35,922 bases of DNA from Anaerolineae bacterium (GTDB lineage: Bacteria; Chloroflexota; Anaerolineae; Epilineales; Epilineaceae). Below the pieces are notes generated by a model. That model saw nothing but the letters and a program-made list of their open reading frames with translations. It was not told the DNA's origin and did not search any database. The DNA lies in contig JAJCYU010000306.1 of NCBI GenBank assembly GCA_029262755.1, positions 1 to 35,922 on the forward strand, written 5' to 3'. The stretch's first letter is position 1. Every line of letters begins with the position of its first letter. A program made the translations under genes and the position numbers. This document shows positions 9,415 to 17,247 of the stretch, piece by piece.

Positions 9415-9669
9415 TCAACGCCACTCCTTGAGCACGTTGTCGTAGGTCTTGCCCTTGCGGCTGTTGAGGTGGAACCGGGCGGCCATGATCTCGGCCTCGT
9501 CACGGGTCTCGAAGGTCTCGTTGTGGATGTTGCCGGTTGAACCGTCCGGATATTCCTCGCGCACGCCGAAGCGCACTTTGTCGTAGCCGAAGGCGTCTTT
9601 ATGCCGCGTCTCGTAGGCCTGCCAGCGCGGATCGTCGTTGGTGCGCGTTTGGTCTTCCACAGCATACAT
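9415..9669 (-). CDS. Small protein of unknown function, 84 aa
   Basis: I do not recognise this family. The sequence (MYAVEDQTRTNDDPRW start, FGYDKVRFGVREEYPDG, FETRDEAEIMAARFHL, KTYDNVLKEWR end) is soluble, rich in charged and aromatic residues, and looks like a compact alpha/beta domain. It has no signal, membrane segment or Cys. Evidence that it is real: GAGGAG 9 nt upstream of ATG on the minus strand, a strong terminator shared with the convergent DUF899 gene, and amino-acid composition of a folded protein. The DEAEIMAARFHLNSRKGK stretch resembles the modified-residue-count style of small DUF domains but no function can be given. Confidence 0.72.
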   Translation of the reverse strand: MYAVEDQTRTNDDPRWQAYETRHKDAFGYDKVRFGVREEYPDGSTGNIHNETFETRDEAEIMAARFHLNSRKGKTYDNVLKEWR

Positions 9670-9804
9670 AAAAACAAGCTCCTCAAAGGGATTGCGGGCC
9701 GCTGATGAAAGAAGGGCCCGCCGAACGAAGGGGGGTGTGGCCGGAGAGCAAGAGGAGTGCCATCAAGGGAGCGGTCGTCGTCTGTGCTGTCGTCGCCGCT
9801 GTAC

Positions 9805-9810
9805 TAGAAT
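9805..9810 (+). promoter_or_regulatory. -10 box placing a leaderless start at 9818
   Basis: TAGAAT, preceded by TGTAC, is followed by 7 nt and then ATG at 9818. This spacing puts the transcription start on the ATG. No Shine-Dalgarno is present. The ATG at 9809 overlaps the box itself. The exporter gene at 27163 has the same arrangement. Confidence 0.45.
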
Positions 9811-9817
9811 GGCCGGC

Positions 9818-11668
9818 ATGAACACAGACCTCTACGACTACTACGTATCGCAGGACGGCGTCTTTACGATCCCGATCGAGGCGCTCACGCCGACCGGAAT
9901 GGACGCGGATCTCGCCGCTGCGCTTCAGGCGCAGGGGATCGTCGACGCAGCGTGGGTGGAGCGCTTCGATGCGGCCTTCGCGACCTATTGGGAGCGGGCG
10001 ACTGCGCTGGCGAGCGCATCGCCCCAGTACTGGTTTCCGCCACGCGTGCAGCACGTGTGCGTGGTCACGGCGCCCGATGTCATTCGGCCGTACTTCCAGC
10101 CCTTTCACCGCAACTCGTGGCTGCTCTACGCGTCGGACTTCGACCCCGAAACGTCCTCGGTTGAGCTGGGCGCGTACCACTTCCTGCACGTCGAGCGCAT
10201 GGCGCTCATGCAAGAGCTCGAACCGGTGCTCGTGACGAACTTGAGCTATTTCCTCAGCCTAGACGAAGCGGCACTGGCCGACTTTGAGGCAGGCTGCCGA
10301 CGCTGCGTTCGGCCGGATGCCCCGGCCTTTCACGCGCTGGCCGACGCCCTGCCGTGGGTACGCACGCTGCATCACGTCGAGCTTCGCCTACCGGAGGGCG
10401 AGTTGGAGCAGGCCGGTGTATTGCCCGGCACCGGCCTCATTCTCACACCGGAGGACCACGCGCCGCTCGAGGCACTCCAGGCGGTTTGGCTCGCGGCCGC
10501 ATCCGACTGCTTCGAGCGCCACCGGGCTGTGCATGGAGCTCCGGGAGCGGGAACGGATGCGGAGAGCGATGTCGGGATGGGGCCGGGAGCGGCCACCGAC
10601 TCTGGCGCGAAGTCGGACGCGCGTGCCGAAACGGGCTTGCGACCGGTTTCGCGGATCGATTCCGGCGACGCGACCGAGTTCAGCCAGACGCCGGCACCCG
10701 AGCGCTCGGCCGGATCGAGGATCGTCGCGTGGCTGGCCGAGACGCGGCCGCCGCTGCTCGTCACGGGCGAGGAGTGGTCCACGCTGTGGGATCCCGCCGC
10801 GCCGGAGGACACGCAGGCCGTGCGCGACGCGCTTGCCGGCGCAACGGCCTCCGGCGAGGACGGCATCCTGGCCGATCTCGAGGTGGTCGCCCGGTGCTCC
10901 CGCCGCTTTCTGGGCGCGCTCACGGCGCCCGATGAGCTTGTCGATCCGGCGTCGTATATCACCGAAGGCGGGCTGAGCTACATCCACAAGCAGCGCAAGC
11001 TCATCGCTTACCACATCGGGCCCGGCGAGAACGAAGGGCGGCTGTGGCAACCTTCACCGCCCTATGAGCGCTTCATGCTCGCGGCGCGCACGATTCATGA
11101 ATGGGGTCACCTGGCCGCAGAGTCGGGCTGGATTCCGGTGCCGGCCCATCGCGAAGCCGAACGCGACGCCGCGCGCGCGGACCTGGTGGCACTGCTCGAG
11201 TCGATCTACGACACCGCGCCGGAGGCCGTGCAGCGCCAGGCCGCGGACGAGGCGGCCGAGATGAAGGCCAAGCACGGCAGCTTCGGCAAGGCCTTGCTCA
11301 AACGCATGAACGTCCGCATCGAGGATTACGAGGCCAACCTGCTTGCCCGGCGCTTCCTGCACCCGCACGAGATGGACACCTACGTGCGCAACAACGTCGC
11401 CTGGCAGGCGCCCGAGCAAGGCACCGGCGCGATCTACCACCAGCTGACCCGCCATGCCTACGAGGTCCAGTACCTCGGCCTCAGCCGCATCCCCGATCCC
11501 CTCAGCTGGCTCATGAAGAGCACCTGGTTCGAGGCGCGCTTCCTGCGCACGGGTGTGGTCACGCAGGCCCTATTCGAGCGTCTCGTCGCCACCATCGGCG
11601 CGATCTGCGCCTGCTACGAGATCGACGAGACGAAGTTCGAATTCGCGGGGACCGTAGACGCCTCCTAA
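9818..11668 (+). CDS. Unrecognised protein with HEWGH zinc-metallopeptidase motif
   Basis: 616 residues, no signal peptide, so presumably cytoplasmic. I do not recognise the family. The N-terminal half (about 1-235) is well folded in composition (WFPPRVQHVCVVTAPDVIRP, YFQPFHRNSWLLYASDFDP). An Ala/Asp/Ser/Gly-rich linker (about 240-295) follows. The C-terminal half holds HEWGH at 427-431, an HExxH zinc motif, then YEANLLARRFLHP near 504-516, which resembles the E-x-x-A-N-x-F-A segment of ImmA/IrrE (DUF955) gluzincins; E502 or E505 could be the third ligand, but the spacing (about 74 residues) is much longer than in that family. The start was set at 9818 as a leaderless ATG 7 nt after TAGAAT; 9809 is the alternative. 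Peptidase activity is an inference from the motif only. Confidence 0.8.
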   Translation: MNTDLYDYYVSQDGVFTIPIEALTPTGMDADLAAALQAQGIVDAAWVERFDAAFATYWERATALASASPQYWFPPRVQHVCVVTAPDVIRPYFQPFHRNSWLLYASDFDPETSSVELGAYHFLHVERMALMQELEPVLVTNLSYFLSLDEAALADFEAGCRRCVRPDAPAFHALADALPWVRTLHHVELRLPEGELEQAGVLPGTGLILTPEDHAPLEALQAVWLAAASDCFERHRAVHGAPGAGTDAESDVGMGPGAATDSGAKSDARAETGLRPVSRIDSGDATEFSQTPAPERSAGSRIVAWLAETRPPLLVTGEEWSTLWDPAAPEDTQAVRDALAGATASGEDGILADLEVVARCSRRFLGALTAPDELVDPASYITEGGLSYIHKQRKLIAYHIGPGENEGRLWQPSPPYERFMLAARTIHEWGHLAAESGWIPVPAHREAERDAARADLVALLESIYDTAPEAVQRQAADEAAEMKAKHGSFGKALLKRMNVRIEDYEANLLARRFLHPHEMDTYVRNNVAWQAPEQGTGAIYHQLTRHAYEVQYLGLSRIPDPLSWLMKSTWFEARFLRTGVVTQALFERLVATIGAICACYEIDETKFEFAGTVDAS

Positions 11669-11720
11669 GGGATCGACCGACCTACGTTGGCGACCCAATT
11701 CTTCGCCCCGCAGTAGCGCC

Positions 11721-11751
11721 AGAGCGGCGACGGACACGCCGTCGCCGCTCT
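11721..11751 (+). terminator. Terminator of the HEWGH protein gene
   Basis: Perfect 13-bp stem AGAGCGGCGACGG (11721-11733) / CCGTCGCCGCTCT (11739-11751) with a 5-nt loop, followed by GTCTTCTC. It begins 52 bp after the stop codon. Confidence 0.7.
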
Positions 11752-11801
11752 GTCTTCTCGCGCAGGTCATGAGCGCTGTTCGAGCGCTCTTCGACCCTGC
11801 C

Positions 11802-11847
11802 CTGTGTCATCGCGACGGGACGCGCTCCCGCCCCGTCGCGAACACAG
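11802..11847 (-). terminator. Hairpin just after the second vWA gene
   Basis: Stem CGCGACGGG (11811-11819) / CCCGTCGCG (11832-11840), extended after small bulges by CTGTG (11802-11806) / CACAG (11843-11847). It begins 2 bp beyond the minus-strand stop codon. There is no U-tract, so intrinsic termination is uncertain. Confidence 0.45.
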
Positions 11848-11849
11848 TG

Positions 11850-13736
11850 CTAGTCCCTTGGGATCTTCGGGCACTCCACGATCTTGCCCGCGATCTGGCG
11901 GTAGATGGCTTGCAGATCCTCGCCGTCCGGCGCGAAGAAGAAGTCCGTGGACTCCGTAGCCGCGTCGGAGAGCAACGACATCAGCAGATCGTCCGGTAGA
12001 CCCAGACCGATCGTGAAGACGCGCGTGTCGGCCTCCTTGGCCGCCGTTGCGAACTTCAGCACCGTGCATTCCTGATTCGGACACTCGGGATGCGCGCTAC
12101 CATCGCCAAAGGGCACCCGGTTGGGCAAGCCGTCCGTGAGCAGGATCATCACCCCGGCGTTGTCCGCGATGCGCGGGCCGGCGTCCAGCACGGCCTGACC
12201 CTGCTGCAACGCGAGGTCCAGCCGCGTACCCTGCGCCACACCGTCCACGAGGCTCTCAAGCCCGGCGTTGGCTGCCGCGCGGTCATGGCCCATCGGGAAG
12301 GCCGTCCAGGCCGTGTCGTTGAAGCCGACGATGCCGACTTGATCGCGACCCAGATCGCCGCCCTCCAAGTCGAGCTGGTCGATGAACTGACCGGCCGCCC
12401 GAAGCGCGTCGTCGAGCTTCACACCGCTGCGCGTCTCGCGATACATGGAGGTCGACATGTCGAGCACCAGCACGACGTCGGCGTAGACTGACTCGGGCAC
12501 GCACTCTTCGTTCATGATCATCGGGATGTAGATGGGGCCCGGCGTCGGGGTCGGTGTTGGCGTCGGCGTCGATGTGTTGGTCGGCGTCGGCTCCGGCGTG
12601 TCGGTTGGGACAGGCGTTGGGGTTGCGGATGGCGGTGGCGGCGTGAAACACGGCACCGTGAGCGTGATCGTCGTGGGATCCAGCTCCGACTCTTGAACCT
12701 TGCGGCCGCTGTCGGTGACCTGCATCCCGCCCTGAATCTCGTAGACGCCCAGCGGTTCCGCGCGCACCTCGTAGGAGATCGCGACGGATTCTCCCGCCTC
12801 GATGTCTTCCCACAGCCAGCGGAGCGTCGTCGACATCCCCTCGCCGCCATCCACCTCGGAAGGCGCGGGGTCCAGGGATCCGTCGACGATCGTAAGCTCG
12901 GGCGGCAGGACTTGTGTCAGGCTCATCTCGCGCAGCCCGATGTCGTCTTGGAAGGCCTGAACCTCATAGCGCACGTAGTTGCGCATCCGGTTGTCGTGCG
13001 CTTCGGAGTAGTAGCGCCGTGGGTCGGGCATCTTCTTGGTGGCTTGGCAATAGTCGGCGTTCGTCTCCGGGCAGCCGGCGATCAGCGTAATGTCGTCGCG
13101 CGTGATCATGCGCGCCGCGCTCAACATGTTGCGCTCGTCCTCGACAAAGATGCTCTTCGTGCTGGCGAAGAAGATCACCATCTCGCAAGGCTCTTCCGCA
13201 TGCTTGCGGCGCTCCGTCTCCAGTTCCTTGAGTGCCGCGCGCGCCGCACCTTCGAAGTCACCATGCGGATCGTGGCCGAATACAGGTCGCCGCAGCGCGG
13301 ACCGCGCCGTGGACAATCGGTCCGTCATGCGGGTCTCGACCTTGACCGTGTTGCTGTCGTAGCTGATGACGGCGACGCGGACATCCATGCCCTTGATGCG
13401 CTCGATCTCCTGGAACGCGTTGACGGACTCCTGCACCATCCAATCGGCCTGGAAGGCCTTGTTGACCTGAATGAAGACGATGTTCAGCCCGCCTGGGCAG
13501 ACTGGGCATTGCGGCACGGCCTCCACCATCACGCGCTGCGCGCATGCGATCTCCGTGTCGGTTATCGCGGTGTCGGCATAGCCCTGACAGCCCGCATCGC
13601 GCGAGTTGCCCTGCGCTTCGGGTCGGGCCTCGACGGTACTGGAAGTGGGCGTTGCTATGCCCAAAACGAAGGCGACGGCGGCCAGGAACAGGCCGGCCAC
13701 CATGGCGGATAGAAAGCGACGTGTCGTACCGGTCAT
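11850..13736 (-). CDS. Exported double-vWA protein, paralogue of 3292-5130, first domain without MIDAS
   Basis: 628 residues. Signal peptide about 1-38 (FLSAMVAGLFLAAVAFVLG). Domain 1 (about 83-265) keeps the vWA layout, but the MIDAS site reads Q90-V-N-K-A where the paralogue has D-S-S-N-S, so it probably cannot bind metal in the usual way. A middle beta domain (about 265-362) and a Pro/Thr linker (365-399) end with PIYIPMIMNE (401-410). vWA domain 2 (about 418-620) has an intact MIDAS D426-S428-S430 and ILLTDGLPNR. Several Cys fit disulfides outside the cell (C77/C80, C222/C230). The start has GGGAGGAG 7 nt upstream. It lies 73 bp downstream of the FG-GAP gene at 13810-15501 in the same direction, probably one operon. 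The two vWA proteins place the IYxP motif at almost the same residue number. Confidence 0.88.
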   Translation of the reverse strand: MTGTTRRFLSAMVAGLFLAAVAFVLGIATPTSSTVEARPEAQGNSRDAGCQGYADTAITDTEIACAQRVMVEAVPQCPVCPGGLNIVFIQVNKAFQADWMVQESVNAFQEIERIKGMDVRVAVISYDSNTVKVETRMTDRLSTARSALRRPVFGHDPHGDFEGAARAALKELETERRKHAEEPCEMVIFFASTKSIFVEDERNMLSAARMITRDDITLIAGCPETNADYCQATKKMPDPRRYYSEAHDNRMRNYVRYEVQAFQDDIGLREMSLTQVLPPELTIVDGSLDPAPSEVDGGEGMSTTLRWLWEDIEAGESVAISYEVRAEPLGVYEIQGGMQVTDSGRKVQESELDPTTITLTVPCFTPPPPSATPTPVPTDTPEPTPTNTSTPTPTPTPTPGPIYIPMIMNEECVPESVYADVVLVLDMSTSMYRETRSGVKLDDALRAAGQFIDQLDLEGGDLGRDQVGIVGFNDTAWTAFPMGHDRAAANAGLESLVDGVAQGTRLDLALQQGQAVLDAGPRIADNAGVMILLTDGLPNRVPFGDGSAHPECPNQECTVLKFATAAKEADTRVFTIGLGLPDDLLMSLLSDAATESTDFFFAPDGEDLQAIYRQIAGKIVECPKIPRD

Positions 13737-13809
13737 ACGAGTACTCCTCCCTCGGTTTCCCGTTGCCGCGCAGGGTCTGGAGGACGCCGCACGGATGCTG
13801 TCGGCGCAG

Positions 13810-15501
13810 TTAGTCGGCGCTCAGCGCGTGATTGCGCAGGCCTAGGGGCAGGTAGATCGCTACGGGAGGATTCCCCGGAATCTCGGTAGCGATCGGCGTT
13901 TGCGGCGTCGCGGTCGGCGACGGAGTCGGCGCATTGGGGGTCGCTGTTGCCTCAACGCCCGCTGTCGGCGTCGGTGAGGGCAATGTCGCCGGAGGCAGAA
14001 GCGGGCCGAAGACGAGCTCGACGCGGCCGGCGAACTCGTCGCCGTCTGGACTGCTGGCCGCGTCCCGCGAAAGGACTACATCGTCGACGCCATCGCCGTT
14101 CATGTCGTGGACGAACCATTCGGCCTGGTCGTGCTCCAGGGGCACCTCGAACACGGCGTCGCCCAACGTCGAGCCCTTCTTGTCACCCACGGCGACCGTG
14201 TCCCCGACGATGGGGCCGCGCAGCGCCGCGTAGCGATACGGGACCTCGTCCCCCGCGCGGTGGGGCAGCTCGAAGACCAGATCGAGCGTGCCGTCCGCGT
14301 CCAGGTCTCCGGCGGCGTAGTACATCTCGTCGACGAAGCGCAGCGGGCAGGCGGCGGCGGACGCGTTTGCCGGCATCGAAAGAGCGGCGGACCAAGCGCA
14401 GTAGCCCGCGATCTGGTGGCCCACACCGTATTCGAAGACCGCTTCGAGCGCACCGTCGCCGTCGAGGTCGCGGGCGTCGACGGCGCGCACGCCGCCGCGC
14501 TCCACGTCGTGAGTGAAGCGCATATCGGCCGCGTCGGCTACGTCGGCCTTGGACGGCCAATCATCGCGGCCACGTAAGAGGGCGGCGTAGCTGCCTCCGA
14601 ATTGGGTCAGGTCGGAACCCGTCACGAGGACGTCATCGACGCCGTCACCGTCAAAGTCGCCCGCGAAGGCCTGGAAGCAGCCCATGGCTAGCCCCGCCTC
14701 CCCCGTGAGCACGACGTGCGCGGCACCGCCGCGAAGGCTGATATTTTCCGGGCCGTCCTCGGGGGACAGGTAGAGGCGCAGGGTGCCGGTTTGGCCTTCT
14801 TCGAACTCCTGCCCGCGCTCCACGTGGCACGACACGATGGCGATGTCTTGGTCGCCGTCGCCGTCGAAGTCGCCGGCAAGGACCTGCTCCGCCATCGGGT
14901 TCCGTTCGGCCAGATGCGGCTCTTGGGGAACCTGGTCCTGCGTGATCGAGAACGCGCCCCGGACACGTTTGATGTCGGGCGTCGACCAATCCGAGCCACC
15001 GAGATAGACCTTGATCTCTTCCTTGCGCACTTCCGATGCGCTTCGGGTCTGTTCGAAGGCCGCCAAGTCTTCGATCCCGTCTCCATCGGCGTCGAAGAAG
15101 GCGCGGAAGCCGTAGAACGATGCTCCGTCGCGGCTGCTCATGTCGTTGCCGATGGTCGGCAGGCCGAGCGACTCCATCCCCTCGATGTCGCCTAGACCGA
15201 CCGGCTCCGCCGGCCAATCGGCGCGCCCGAACAGGATGTCTTGCCGATCCTGCTGGACGCCGCGCAGCCGGACGGCGTAGTCGAGCAGCGCGTCGGCCGC
15301 GCCGTCAGCGTTGACGTCGGCCACCGCGCGCACGGCGAGGTAGGTATTCTCCGCGGGGCCATACAGCACGACGTCCGGCACCAGCGCGATGCCGGCCTCC
15401 GGGGCCGCGGCGAGTGGGCTCGCCGCGTGGCGGCGATCCACGGATAGCACGAACGACGCGGACAGGGCGACGAGCGCGATCACGAGGTTCGCTCGTCGCA
15501 T
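13810..15501 (-). CDS. Exported seven-repeat FG-GAP protein with C-terminal IYLP tail
   Basis: 563 residues. Signal peptide at the N-terminus (MRRANLVIALVALSASFVLS). Seven FG-GAP loops are visible: DVNADGAAD, DADGDGIED, DFDGDGDQD, DFDGDGVDD, DLDGDGALE, DLDADGTLD and DMNGDGVDD, matching an integrin-alpha-like seven-bladed propeller. A Pro/Thr linker precedes AIYLPLGLRN, 6 residues from the stop. It has no ASPIC/UnbV domain, unlike the protein at 1038-3077. The role is presumably surface binding. The start at 15501 has only a weak Shine-Dalgarno (GCGGG); an in-frame ATG at 15558 (MTRSLFGPW...) is the alternative. It lies upstream of the second vWA gene in an apparent operon and is divergent from the aminotransferase at 15799. 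Confidence 0.85.
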   Translation of the reverse strand: MRRANLVIALVALSASFVLSVDRRHAASPLAAAPEAGIALVPDVVLYGPAENTYLAVRAVADVNADGAADALLDYAVRLRGVQQDRQDILFGRADWPAEPVGLGDIEGMESLGLPTIGNDMSSRDGASFYGFRAFFDADGDGIEDLAAFEQTRSASEVRKEEIKVYLGGSDWSTPDIKRVRGAFSITQDQVPQEPHLAERNPMAEQVLAGDFDGDGDQDIAIVSCHVERGQEFEEGQTGTLRLYLSPEDGPENISLRGGAAHVVLTGEAGLAMGCFQAFAGDFDGDGVDDVLVTGSDLTQFGGSYAALLRGRDDWPSKADVADAADMRFTHDVERGGVRAVDARDLDGDGALEAVFEYGVGHQIAGYCAWSAALSMPANASAAACPLRFVDEMYYAAGDLDADGTLDLVFELPHRAGDEVPYRYAALRGPIVGDTVAVGDKKGSTLGDAVFEVPLEHDQAEWFVHDMNGDGVDDVVLSRDAASSPDGDEFAGRVELVFGPLLPPATLPSPTPTAGVEATATPNAPTPSPTATPQTPIATEIPGNPPVAIYLPLGLRNHALSAD

Positions 15502-15798
15502 GCCCGCTTGACCGATGACGCATGGCAAGGACCACGGCCCAAACAGCGACCGCGTCATCCTCGCCCATTGAAACCGGGGCGAGAGCAAGTGGCGCATGGC
15601 AGTTCCGGCGCAATTCGGGCGACCTAGGCCTCCGCCCCACGATGGGGGGATCAGACCGCCGTTTCGGGACCCGCGCAATCCGTACAACCCGCGCACCTTA
15701 TCATTTTGGACACCCTGTCGCAACGAAATGTGCTTCGCTTCGAGCGCGCACGCCGTGTAGCCTTCCCGGGAGTCACGTCCACTCCATCTCGAGGCCGC

Positions 15799-17247
15799 AT
15801 GATCGATCCTTCGACGTCCCCGTCCGAACGAACCCCTGTCGTCGTCAACCGCGACATCCTGGCTATGGAATACGCGGTGCGCGGTGCGATACCCGCTCGC
15901 GCGGCCGCCATGGCTGCCGCGGGCCGGCACGTGATCTGGTGCAACATCGGCAACCCGCAGGCTCTGGGCCAGCGGCCGATCACGTGGTATCGCCAGGTAC
16001 TCAGCGTCGCGGAAGACCACGCGCGCCTGGCTCGCGAGCGCACGTGGGCGGCGCAGCCGTCGCCGGCTCCCGACTTCTTCGCGCTCCCGGACGACGTCCT
16101 GGACACGGCCGCGCACTTCCTGGACGCGATCGGCACGGGGATGGGCGCCTATACCGACAGCACCGGCCCCCGCTTCATTCGCGAGGCGATCGCCGCCTTC
16201 ATCGACGCCCGCGACAACGTGACGCCGGAGCACGGGCTGCCCGCCGACCCGGACCAGATCTTCCTGACCAACGGCGCAAGCGAAGGCGCCAAGTACCTCC
16301 TCGAGATGCTGATCGACGATCCGGCGGATGGCATTCTGATCCCCGTTCCGCAATACCCGCTCTACTCGGCGAGCATCCGCAAGGCGGGCGGAGCCCAGGT
16401 CGATTACGTGCTGGACGAGGAGGGCGGCTGGACCGTCAGCCGCACCTTGCTCGACAAGGCTATGGCCGACGCCGCGCGGCGCGGGGTCCGGGTCAAGGCC
16501 ATGGTGGTGATCAACCCCGGCAACCCCACGGGCGGGGTGATGGATGAAGAGACGATCGAGACGGTGATCGCCTTCGCCGCCGAGCACGAGCTCATCTTGA
16601 TCGCCGATGAGGTCTACCAAGAGAACACCTACGGCGCGCCGTTCCAGTCCTTCGCGAAGGTCCTCGGACGGCGCGCCGTGCCGCTTGCGAGCTTGCACAG
16701 CACATCGAAGGGCTTCATCGGCGAGTGCGGGCATCGGGGCGGTTATCTGGAGATGCGCAATCCACCGCTCGTCGCCGGAAGCGACACAGGCTTCTCGGAC
16801 GTGCTGCGCAAGCTCGCGTCGGTCAGCCTCTGCCCGAATACCGGCGGCCAGCTACTCACGTGGCTCATGGTGAGCCCGCCGGCAGAAGGCGCGCCTTCCC
16901 ACGCCGGCTTCGTGGCCGAGCGCACACATATCCTCGACGAGCTACACGACAAGGCGATCCGGATTCGCGACGCCCTGCACGAGATGGAGGGCGTGCGCTG
17001 CTTCGGCCGGACCGGAGCGATGTACCTCTTCCCGCGGCTCGACACGCTGCCGGAGGGCACGTCGGACTTCGACTACTGCATGCGCCTGTTGGAGGAGACC
17101 GGACTCTGCACGGTCAACGGCGCGGGCTTCGGCCAGGCTGCCGGCACCCAGCATCTGCGGATCGCATTCCTGCCGCCCAAGGAAATGCTGGACGAAGTCC
17201 TGCCGGAGTGGGTGCGCTTCCACAATGACTACGTGGGCGCACGCTAG
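15799..17247 (+). CDS. Alanine aminotransferase-type PLP enzyme (class I aminotransferase)
   Basis: 482 residues, close to eukaryotic-type alanine aminotransferases and longer than most bacterial class I enzymes. Markers: NRDILAMEYAVRGAIPARA at the N-terminus, CNIGNPQALGQRPITWYRQV, GAYTDSTGPRFIREAIAAFI, LTNGASEGAKYLLEML, NPGNPTGGVM, IADEVYQENTY, the PLP-binding lysine K304 in STSKGFIGECGHRGGY, and RIAFLPP near the end. It would interconvert alanine/2-oxoglutarate with pyruvate/glutamate in the cytoplasm. The start at 15799 has cGAGG 5 nt upstream. Its stop codon overlaps the stop of the convergent hydrolase gene: both use the palindrome CTAG at 17244-17247. Confidence 0.9.
   Translation: MIDPSTSPSERTPVVVNRDILAMEYAVRGAIPARAAAMAAAGRHVIWCNIGNPQALGQRPITWYRQVLSVAEDHARLARERTWAAQPSPAPDFFALPDDVLDTAAHFLDAIGTGMGAYTDSTGPRFIREAIAAFIDARDNVTPEHGLPADPDQIFLTNGASEGAKYLLEMLIDDPADGILIPVPQYPLYSASIRKAGGAQVDYVLDEEGGWTVSRTLLDKAMADAARRGVRVKAMVVINPGNPTGGVMDEETIETVIAFAAEHELILIADEVYQENTYGAPFQSFAKVLGRRAVPLASLHSTSKGFIGECGHRGGYLEMRNPPLVAGSDTGFSDVLRKLASVSLCPNTGGQLLTWLMVSPPAEGAPSHAGFVAERTHILDELHDKAIRIRDALHEMEGVRCFGRTGAMYLFPRLDTLPEGTSDFDYCMRLLEETGLCTVNGAGFGQAAGTQHLRIAFLPPKEMLDEVLPEWVRFHNDYVGAR

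Noticed and set aside
9809-9811. ATG at 9809 (and 27154) as gene starts
   Set aside because: Both overlap a -10 hexamer, lack a Shine-Dalgarno, and a second ATG stands 7 nt after the box. The difference is only three residues and cannot be settled without RNA data.
12540-12620. Pro/Thr-coding tandem repeats as a CRISPR-like array
   Set aside because: They are short imperfect codon repeats inside a gene, without spacers of constant length.
15502-16734. N-terminal extension of the FG-GAP gene into the aminotransferase region
   Set aside because: The extension is antisense to a clear aminotransferase and lies before the signal peptide.
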